Below are positions 1 to 5,344 of a stretch of DNA of 5,838 bases, in pieces; positions within the stretch are counted from its first letter, which is position 1; every line of letters starts with the position of its first letter. The notes under the pieces are model-generated. The model was not told the DNA's origin. It was given only the letters and a program-made list of their open reading frames with translations, and searched no databases. Origin of the DNA: an uncultured Clostridia bacterium (GTDB lineage: Bacteria; Bacillota; Clostridia; Oscillospirales; Acutalibacteraceae); NCBI GenBank assembly GCA_947165115.1, contig CAMUZD010000119.1, forward strand, positions 1 through 5,838. The letters are read 5' to 3'. Made by a program: the position numbers and the translations under genes.

Positions 1-70
1 AAAAGCAATACAGTTACAGAAACAGATTGATACACAGGAACAGAATACAGAGAATATTGGTTTCTTATGA
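1..70 (+). CDS. Possible C-terminal tail of a convergent gene (5' end outside window)
   Basis: Reading the + strand from base 2 gives 22 codons ending in TGA at 68-70. The peptide is hydrophilic and Gln-rich, with alternating X-Gln pairs (IQLQKQ, then TQEQ) that come from a roughly 6-base ACAG periodicity in bases 8-50. This could be the end of a coiled-coil-like or low-complexity C-terminus. If real, the gene converges on the dehydratase-like gene and their stop codons overlap by 6 bp (65-70). No family can be named from so few residues. Another frame, from base 3, is also open here, so coding is uncertain. No hairpin terminator for either strand is visible in these bases. Confidence 0.3.
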   Translation, partial: KAIQLQKQIDTQEQNTENIGFL

Positions 71-1342
71 TACAAACTTTTTGATATCGGAAGCGCAGGC
101 GTTTTCCTTTGCGACCGCAAGCATCAGCTTTATTCTGTTTTCCTGATTGACCTTGGTCGCACCCGGATCATAGTCGATGGGTACGATATTAGAATCGGGA
201 TAGATTTCGCGCAGCTTTCTTATCATGCCTTTGCCGACTATATGATTCGGCAGACAGCCGAAGGGCTGAGCGCAGACGATATTGCCGTAGCCGCTCTCGG
301 CGAGTTCCATCATTTCAGCTGTCAGAAGCCATCCCTCACCCATCTTGCAACCGTAGCCCATAACTGGTTTGATAAGCTCGCGCAAATGCATATATGAACC
401 GGGGGCGACAAAATCGCCGTGAGATTTTACCGCGCCGATGATGCATTTCTCTATATGAAGCATATATCTCATAAGCAGTTTCATAAAGAATTTCTTAAGC
501 TTCTTGCCGCCGTAGAGGCGGATATCTTCGATACGGTTATCGGTTTTGAAGAGTACAAATCCCATAAGGCCGGGAACGTTGACCTCACATCCCTGACTGA
601 GAAGAAAATCTTCAAGATTATTGTTGCCGAGAGGAGAATACTTGACATAAATTTCGCCGACGATGCCGACCTTGATTTTTTCCTCTTTGCGAACGGCTAT
701 CATCGAGAAATCCCTTGTGATTTTGGGAAGAACCGTTTTAAGAGCTATTACGCCGAAGCCCCTGTTTTTATCAAACATATCGATAAGCTTCGTTATCCAT
801 TTCTCAACCATGAAATCGGTCTCGCCCTCGTTGAGTTCATAGGGCTTTACCTGATTCTTGAGAAGCATTATGAGATCGCCGTAAATGAGGCAGGAGAGGA
901 ATTTCATCGCCATAACCGGAGTGAATTTAAATCCCGAATTTTTTTCAAGGCCGGAGAGATTGAGTGAAATTACGGGAACATAGCCGTACCCGGTCTTTTT
1001 CAGCGCTTTTCTGAGGAGATGAATATAATTCGACGCCCTGCATCCACCGCCGGTCTGGGTAATAAGAAGCGCGGTTTTATTAGGATCGTATTTGCCGCTC
1101 TTGAGAGCGTTAATCAGCTGTCCGATAACGAGAAGAGCAGGATAGCAGGTATCGTTATGAACTGTATTAAGTCCGTCATCCACTATATCCCTGCCGGTGG
1201 TTTTCAAAAGCTCGGTCTTGTAGCCGTGCTGCTTCAGAACTCTGTTGAGAAGCTCGAAATGAATCTGAGCCATATTCGGGATGAGAATGGTATAATCCTT
1301 TCTCATTTCCTTTGTGAATTCGATTCTGTCTTCGCTGTTCAT
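65..1342 (-). CDS. HgdB/COG3581-like 2-hydroxyacyl-CoA dehydratase-type protein
   Basis: This 425-aa protein matches the C-terminal part of the large clostridial 'acyl-CoA dehydratase activase' fusion proteins and resembles the D-component (HgdB-like) of 2-hydroxyacyl-CoA dehydratases. Visible signatures, numbered from the ATG at 1342, are NDTCYP (about 63-68), QTGGGCRASNY (96-106), a VGIVGE segment opening a second Rossmann-like half (225-230), GEGWLL (335-340) and CAQPFGCLPNH (357-367). Cys66, Cys101, Cys332, Cys357 and Cys363 are candidate Fe-S ligands. Characterised relatives use a Fe-S cluster to receive one low-potential electron from an ATP-driven activator. The substrate here is unknown and no separate HgdA-like partner is in the window. 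A GTG at 1351 would overlap the upstream stop, but the ATG at 1342 has GGAG 8 nt upstream and is preferred. It is probably cotranscribed with the activase gene and is cytoplasmic. Family assignment is firm; the enzymatic role is inferred. Confidence 0.9.
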   Translation of the reverse strand: MNSEDRIEFTKEMRKDYTILIPNMAQIHFELLNRVLKQHGYKTELLKTTGRDIVDDGLNTVHNDTCYPALLVIGQLINALKSGKYDPNKTALLITQTGGGCRASNYIHLLRKALKKTGYGYVPVISLNLSGLEKNSGFKFTPVMAMKFLSCLIYGDLIMLLKNQVKPYELNEGETDFMVEKWITKLIDMFDKNRGFGVIALKTVLPKITRDFSMIAVRKEEKIKVGIVGEIYVKYSPLGNNNLEDFLLSQGCEVNVPGLMGFVLFKTDNRIEDIRLYGGKKLKKFFMKLLMRYMLHIEKCIIGAVKSHGDFVAPGSYMHLRELIKPVMGYGCKMGEGWLLTAEMMELAESGYGNIVCAQPFGCLPNHIVGKGMIRKLREIYPDSNIVPIDYDPGATKVNQENRIKLMLAVAKENACASDIKKFVS

Positions 1343-1347
1343 GATAA

Positions 1348-4254
1348 TCACTCCAATCCCAGGGCGGCGAACAGGCTGCGGAGCCTGATTTTGACGGCGC
1401 CGAGATTTGTTATTTCGTCTATTTTAATCTGGGTATAAATTCTGTCCTTGCTCTCGAGAATCGAGCGGACTTCGTCGGTCGTGATGGCATCCGTGCCGCA
1501 GCCGAAGGAGACGAGCTGAACGAGGTTTATCCTGCTGTCATTTGATTCCGCAACATATTTCGCCGCAGCATAGAGACGCGAATGATAGGTCCACTGGTCA
1601 AGAACATTGGTGTTGAATTTTGAAATATGCTCGCTGATTGAATCCTCGGTGACAAGCACGGCTCCGCATTCGCAGATGAGCTTGTCAATACCGTGGTTAA
1701 TCTCACTGTCAAGGTGATAAGGTCTGCCGCAGAGGATTATTACGGGCAGATTCTTTTCTTTGGCAAGAGAAATATATTCGTCGCCTTTAAGACGCACGGC
1801 GTTCATATACGCATCGTATTCGGCGTATGCGGCGTTTACCGCGCTCTCCGTTTCTTTCAGCGAAATCTTTCCGAGACGCTCGCAGACGATTTTATGAATT
1901 CTCGGCACGAAATCGTCCCTGCGGTGAAGTCCGACATAATCCCAGATGAGATTGAGTTCGCCCAGCGAAGCGCTGTTTGAGCGGATTACTTCGGGATAGT
2001 AAGCAACAACGGGACAATTATAATTGTTATCGCCGAGACCCTCATCCACATTATAGGTCATACAGGGATAGAAAATATCTTTAATCCCCTCTTTAACCAG
2101 GTATTCGATGTGGCCGTGCATGAGCTTCGCCGGATAACATACCGTATCGGACGGGATGGAATGCTGACCGAGCAGATAAGTCTTTCTCGTGGATTCGGGA
2201 GATACAACAACCTCAAATCCGAGACGGGTAAAGAAAGTGTGCCAGAACGGCAGAAGTTCAAACATATTGAGGCCCATCGGGATTCCGATTCTGCCTCTCG
2301 TTCCTTTGACAGGCTGATACTGTGAGAGCAGTTCTCTCTTATAATCATATAAATTATACTGAACCTTACCCGCAGTTCCGCTCACGGGTTTGCTGCATCT
2401 GTTGCCGCCGATGAATTTTCTGCCTGAATTGAAGGTATTCACAGTCAGACGGCATGCGTTTGAGCATCCGTTGCAGGTAATCGCTTTTACTTTATGCTCA
2501 AATACGGCAAGTTCTTCCCTGCCGAGAATCGACGATTCTCCTTTGCAATGCTCCATCGCGTAGATTGCCGCGCCGTAAGCGCCCATAAGCCCCGAAATAT
2601 CGGGTCTGACAACCTCTCTGCCTATCTCCTTCTCAAACGCTCTGAGAACCGCATCATTGAGGAAGGTTCCGCCCTGTACGACGATATTCTTTCCGAGATC
2701 ATCTGCATTTGAAGCTCGTATAACTTTATAAATCGCGTTTTTGATAACGCTGATTGAAAGACCGGCCGAAATATTTTCGATTGTTGCGCCGTCCTTCTGA
2801 GCCTGCTTGACCGAGGAATTCATAAAAACGGTGCATCTTGAGCCGAGGTCAACGGGCTTATCGGCAAACAGGCCGATTTTTGCGAAATCGGCGATGCTGT
2901 AATTCCATGCGCTCGCGAAGGTCTGAAGGAACGAGCCGCAGCCCGAGGAACACGCTTCGTTCAGGAAAATATTATCGATGACGCCGTTCCTGATTTTGAA
3001 ACACTTTATATCCTGGCCGCCGATATCGATAATAAAGTCAACATCGCTTCTGAAGCGTTTCGCGGAGGTGTAGTGAGCGATGGTTTCAACTATGCCCATA
3101 TCGGCGTTGAAGGCGTTTTTGATTATTTCTTCGCCGTAACCGGTGACTGCGGAATAAGCGATTGCGCAGCCCGGATATTTATCATAGAATTCAATAAGGA
3201 AATCGCGCACGGCGGGGACGGGATTGCCGCTGTTTGACATATACTTGCTGAAAACAATTTCCGCTCTTTCATTGATAACAGCGCATTTAATCGTAGTTGA
3301 GCCTGCATCTATACCGAGATAAACCTTCTCACCGTTTTCAATCCTCTCAACGGTCTTTACCGTTTCTTTCGCGTGACGCGCAGTAAACTTCTCATACTCA
3401 TCTTTATCCGCAAACAGTGGCGGACAGCTGAGATAACCGCTTTCGGATTTATAATTGCCGATTTCTTCTATTATTTCTTTGATGTTAACGCAATTGCTCT
3501 CGGGTGAATATGCTGCGCCCATCGCGACATAATAAAGCGAATTATCAGGGCAGATACCTTTGAGGCCGAGAGTTTCGTCAAAGGATTTGCGAAGCTCGGG
3601 CAGGAAAGAGAGCGGGCCGCCGAGATAGACAACATTGCCCTCAATAGGTCTTCCCTGAGACAGACCGGCGACAGTCTGATTGACTACCGCTTTGAATATA
3701 CTCGCGGCTATGTCGCTCTTCTTTGCCCCCTGATTGAGAAGGGGCTGAATATCGGATTTTGCAAACACGCCGCATCTTGAAGCGATTGTATATATCTTTT
3801 CGCTCTTTTCTGCAAGAGCGTTGATTTCATCGGTTTCCACTCCGAGCAGATTTGCCATCTGATCTATAAAAGCGCCTGTACCGCCGGCGCAGGAGCCGTT
3901 CATACGTACTTCGGTTCCGCCCGTAAAGAAAAGAATTTTCGCGTCTTCGCCGCCGAGTTCGATTACCGCGTCGGTATCCGGCAGGAGCTTCTTGACAGCT
4001 ATTCTCGTTGCGTAAACTTCCTGAACAAACGGGAGCGAAAGCTGCTGTGCAAACCCCATACCGGCTGAACCGGAAACAACAAGAGAAATCTCTTTAATCT
4101 CAGGAAACTGCCCGGATATTTCGGTGAGGAGCTCCGCAGACTTTGAAGTAATCTGCGAAAAATGCCTCATATATTTTTTAAATACTATTTCTTCATTATC
4201 ATTCAGCGCTACGCACTTGAGAGTGGTAGAGCCGACATCAAGACCGATTTTCAT
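1348..4254 (-). CDS. Tandem-domain acyl-CoA dehydratase activase (two BadF/HgdC ATPase domains plus DUF2229)
   Basis: A 968-aa cytoplasmic protein of the ASKHA (actin/Hsp70/sugar kinase) fold. Domain 1 (about 1-260) has the phosphate motif DVGSTTLK (6-13), ELGGEDAK (99-106), the cluster-ligand region NGSCAGGTG with Cys122, and SRCGVF with Cys161. Domain 2 (about 310-570) repeats these as DAGSTTIK (about 316-323), DIGGQD (410-415), NEACSSGCGSF with Cys435, and SRCTVF with Cys474. A Cys-rich segment follows (Cys594, Cys597, Cys601, Cys620), then a DUF2229/COG3580-like region from about 653 to the end, with GRPYH (843-847) and FGCGTD (917-922). In HgdC-type activators ATP hydrolysis drives transfer of one electron from a [4Fe-4S] cluster to the dehydratase. 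That role is inferred here, with the gene just downstream as partner. Related proteins are often about 1400 aa because they also carry the downstream protein's domain. A TTG at 4278 is open in frame, but the ATG at 4254 has a strong GGAGG and gives the normal family N-terminus. Confidence 0.93.
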   Translation of the reverse strand: MKIGLDVGSTTLKCVALNDNEEIVFKKYMRHFSQITSKSAELLTEISGQFPEIKEISLVVSGSAGMGFAQQLSLPFVQEVYATRIAVKKLLPDTDAVIELGGEDAKILFFTGGTEVRMNGSCAGGTGAFIDQMANLLGVETDEINALAEKSEKIYTIASRCGVFAKSDIQPLLNQGAKKSDIAASIFKAVVNQTVAGLSQGRPIEGNVVYLGGPLSFLPELRKSFDETLGLKGICPDNSLYYVAMGAAYSPESNCVNIKEIIEEIGNYKSESGYLSCPPLFADKDEYEKFTARHAKETVKTVERIENGEKVYLGIDAGSTTIKCAVINERAEIVFSKYMSNSGNPVPAVRDFLIEFYDKYPGCAIAYSAVTGYGEEIIKNAFNADMGIVETIAHYTSAKRFRSDVDFIIDIGGQDIKCFKIRNGVIDNIFLNEACSSGCGSFLQTFASAWNYSIADFAKIGLFADKPVDLGSRCTVFMNSSVKQAQKDGATIENISAGLSISVIKNAIYKVIRASNADDLGKNIVVQGGTFLNDAVLRAFEKEIGREVVRPDISGLMGAYGAAIYAMEHCKGESSILGREELAVFEHKVKAITCNGCSNACRLTVNTFNSGRKFIGGNRCSKPVSGTAGKVQYNLYDYKRELLSQYQPVKGTRGRIGIPMGLNMFELLPFWHTFFTRLGFEVVVSPESTRKTYLLGQHSIPSDTVCYPAKLMHGHIEYLVKEGIKDIFYPCMTYNVDEGLGDNNYNCPVVAYYPEVIRSNSASLGELNLIWDYVGLHRRDDFVPRIHKIVCERLGKISLKETESAVNAAYAEYDAYMNAVRLKGDEYISLAKEKNLPVIILCGRPYHLDSEINHGIDKLICECGAVLVTEDSISEHISKFNTNVLDQWTYHSRLYAAAKYVAESNDSRINLVQLVSFGCGTDAITTDEVRSILESKDRIYTQIKIDEITNLGAVKIRLRSLFAALGLE
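1351..1354 (-). promoter_or_regulatory. Ribosome binding site choosing the ATG start at 1342
   Basis: GGAG on the minus strand lies 8 nt before the ATG at 1342-1340, inside the last codons of the activase gene. It favours this ATG over the GTG at 1351, which would overlap the TGA stop of the upstream gene as GTGA. Its placement suggests translational coupling of the two genes. Confidence 0.7.
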
Positions 4255-4259
4255 TACAT

Positions 4260-4264
4260 CCTCC
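4260..4264 (-). promoter_or_regulatory. Ribosome binding site of the activase gene
   Basis: A full GGAGG on the minus strand lies 5 nt before the ATG at 4254-4252. It sits in the 20-bp gap after the stop of the small membrane protein gene. It decides the start in favour of this ATG rather than the in-frame TTG at 4278, which has only a weak AAAGG close upstream. Confidence 0.8.
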
Positions 4265-4274
4265 GGTATGCCGA

Positions 4275-4499
4275 TCAATCGGCCTTTAGAAATTTATTCA
4301 GAAGTTTCACCGTGCCGATACCGGCAGCAACCGCCGCTATTCCGGAAACCGCAACAACGGCAGAGAGATACTTATTGGTATTCTCATAATTATATGTGCT
4401 TGAAAGCGTTTTATTGATTATCTTCGCCTGAACATCGCTCGGGATATCCACCGAAGACATAACTCTTCTGTATTCGCTTACAGCCTCTTTGTTAGTCAT
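4275..4499 (-). CDS. Small single-pass membrane protein, probable mini anti-sigma factor
   Basis: The 74-aa product has a charged, helix-prone N-terminal half (about 1-40, including a YRRVMSS segment and a DIPSDVQAKIINKTL segment). One hydrophobic stretch follows, rich in Ala, Val and Gly (about 44-65), and then a short basic tail (KLLNKFLK). The layout, soluble sigma-binding part then one membrane helix, is that of ECF anti-sigma factors. The gene also follows the sigma gene directly, its ATG lying inside the last codons of that gene (8-bp overlap). A GGAGAG at 4508-4513 is 8 nt upstream of the ATG. No HCxxxC zinc motif is present, and almost nothing follows the membrane helix, so it lacks the extracytoplasmic sensor domain of larger anti-sigma factors. 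The sequence alone does not identify a family; the function is inferred from position and topology. Confidence 0.72.
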   Translation of the reverse strand: MTNKEAVSEYRRVMSSVDIPSDVQAKIINKTLSSTYNYENTNKYLSAVVAVSGIAAVAAGIGTVKLLNKFLKAD

Positions 4500-5007
4500 T
4501 CAAATCACTCTCCATAATCTTTCTGAGTTTGGTTCTGCCGGTCTGCATCCTCTTTCTGACTGCGTCGGCATTGATACCCATAATTTCGGAAATCTCACTC
4601 GCGGTGTATCCCTCAATATAATGTAAATCCATTACTATTTTATATTTGGAGGGAAGTGACATAATCGCATCGAAAACTCCGCTGTCCTCTTCGCTGACTC
4701 CGACCTCTCTGATTTCATCAAGCGAGAGAGAATTTCTGCGGATATTGAATTTATTGATATTCTTGCATATATTTGTCGACACTCTGATAAGCCAGGCTTT
4801 TTCATGCTCTTCATTAATAAACTGCGGTGCCTTTGTCATAAGCTTAATAAAAGTATCCTGAACCGCATCCTCAGCGTCGTCATAATCGCGAAGCAGAGTA
4901 AAGCACAGACGGAAAAGCATCTTGCTGTATTTCTCAACAGAGCTCTCAATATATGAAGCGGCTAAATAGTTTTCCGCGTTTTTCAATTGATCTTCGATGA
5001 TAAACAC
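4492..5007 (-). CDS. ECF-type RNA polymerase sigma factor (sigma-70 family)
   Basis: From the GTG at 5007 this is a 171-aa protein, the usual size of an ECF sigma factor with only regions 2 and 4. Region 2 covers about residues 20-90. DAEDAVQDTFIKLM (44-57) is the conserved region 2.2 core-binding helix, and KAWLIRVSTNICKN (70-83) continues towards the -10 recognition part. Region 4 (about 114-165) has the SLPSKYKIVMDLHYIEGYT opening and a helix-turn-helix (SEIMGINADAVRKRMQTGR) that would bind the -35 element. The frame stays open upstream to 5238, but those 77 codons are AT-rich, give a hydrophobic peptide unlike any sigma region, and have no good ribosome site, so I treat them as non-coding. 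The GTG itself has only a weak upstream purine run (GGAAG), so the exact start is uncertain. It heads the leftward gene block and is probably held inactive by the small membrane protein next to it. Confidence 0.88.
   Translation of the reverse strand: MFIIEDQLKNAENYLAASYIESSVEKYSKMLFRLCFTLLRDYDDAEDAVQDTFIKLMTKAPQFINEEHEKAWLIRVSTNICKNINKFNIRRNSLSLDEIREVGVSEEDSGVFDAIMSLPSKYKIVMDLHYIEGYTASEISEIMGINADAVRKRMQTGRTKLRKIMESDLND
4508..4513 (-). promoter_or_regulatory. Ribosome binding site of the small membrane protein gene
   Basis: GGAGAG on the minus strand, 8 nt before the ATG at 4499-4497, lies inside the 3' end of the sigma factor gene. Its strength and spacing support the 74-aa reading frame as a real, translated gene coupled to the sigma gene. 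Confidence 0.65.
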
Positions 5008-5147
5008 CCCGATTTCGCTTCCATAATAAATACAATTCAAAAAGCCAAAATGTGAATTATTGTCCCTTAAACAAACTGTAAAGAAAATATGAATAGTTAT
5101 TGAACATGCACAAACAGATATTAATATCATTGTATATTCTAACAATA

Positions 5148-5177
5148 AGTATAATAAAATACCACAAAATGTTGCAT
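5148..5177 (-). promoter_or_regulatory. Weak candidate promoter for the sigma factor operon
   Basis: On the minus strand, ATGCAA (5177-5172) is followed after 18 bp by TATACT (5153-5148), which matches the -10 consensus at five of six positions. The -35 match is poor. It would give a leader of about 135 nt before the GTG at 5007. Autoregulation by the encoded sigma would need a different promoter type, and no convincing ECF pair (AAC-type -35 with CGT-type -10) was found. Confidence 0.2.
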
Positions 5178-5276
5178 TTAAAAAATAAATCATATACAAG
5201 ACCAAAATATCAGACTCGAGTTCAGTTTTCTTGTGCAAATTGATATAATTTCAAAATTATCCGGGATTTTTTCGAT

Positions 5277-5299
5277 TTACCTATTGACATAGTAGGTAA
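5277..5299. promoter_or_regulatory. Inverted repeat over the -35 box, candidate Rrf2/IscR-like operator
   Basis: TTACCTA (5277-5283) and TAGGTAA (5293-5299) are perfect 7-bp inverted arms around a 9-base centre that contains the whole -35 hexamer. A protein bound here would block RNA polymerase. Rrf2-family regulators such as IscR and CymR bind similar AT-flanked dyads with CC/GG cores, and they control Fe-S and cysteine genes in Firmicutes, which suits the desulfurase downstream. Which regulator binds is inference; no rrf2-type gene is in the window. Confidence 0.55.
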
Positions 5300-5312
5300 G
5301 TGGTATTATAAT
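5284..5312 (+). promoter_or_regulatory. Consensus sigma-A promoter of the cysteine desulfurase gene
   Basis: TTGACA at 5284-5289 and TATAAT at 5307-5312 are both exact consensus hexamers with an optimal 17-bp spacer. Transcription would begin at about 5318-5320 and leave a short leader of about 25 nt before the start codon. Such a strong core promoter is normally restrained by a repressor, which agrees with the inverted repeat lying on the -35 box. Confidence 0.88.
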
Positions 5313-5330
5313 GTCAAAAAACAGATATTC

Positions 5331-5334
5331 GGAG
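5331..5334 (+). promoter_or_regulatory. Ribosome binding site of the cysteine desulfurase gene
   Basis: GGAG, 10 nt before the ATG at 5345, is slightly far but is the only plausible site. It supports this ATG, which also gives the normal short family N-terminus. Confidence 0.65.
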
Positions 5335-5344
5335 ATAACAATTT

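Larger units (their letters stand above)
5008..5344. other. Divergent AT-rich intergenic region
   Basis: This region separates the leftward sigma block from the rightward cysteine desulfurase gene and is visibly richer in A and T than its neighbours. The right end (5277-5334) holds a consensus promoter, an inverted repeat and a ribosome binding site for the desulfurase. The left part must hold the promoter of the sigma block, but only weak candidates are visible. It also contains a 12-bp perfect palindrome, GATATTAATATC, at 5117-5128. One minus-strand frame is open through 5008-5238, but it looks like chance translation of AT-rich DNA. I see no RNA gene or convincing terminator hairpin. Confidence 0.7.

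Noticed and set aside
419..967. 182-codon open frame on the + strand
   Set aside because: It lies wholly opposite the HgdB-like gene, whose family motifs are intact on the minus strand. The + frame has no recognisable domain and is a shadow.
1019..1438. 139-codon open frame on the + strand across the junction of the two dehydratase genes
   Set aside because: It is antisense to strongly conserved coding on both sides and has no domain of its own.
1693..4417. Several short open frames on both strands inside the activase gene and around its start
   Set aside because: All overlap clearly conserved activase or small-protein coding in another frame, and their translations have no family features.
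4646..4861. 71-codon + strand open frame inside the sigma factor gene
   Set aside because: It is a shadow opposite sigma regions 2 and 4, rich in Ser, Leu and Ile without any motif.
5196..5224. TGAACTC on the minus strand with a GTC-like box about 17 bp on, resembling an ECF promoter for autoregulation
   Set aside because: The -10 part reads GGTC rather than CGTC or CGTA and the -35 match is partial. In AT-rich DNA this is no better than chance.
5258..5272. ATCCGGGAT followed by a T run, resembling a terminator
   Set aside because: The stem is only 4 bp with a 1-base loop, which cannot form a stable hairpin, and it lies upstream of a promoter with no gene ending nearby.
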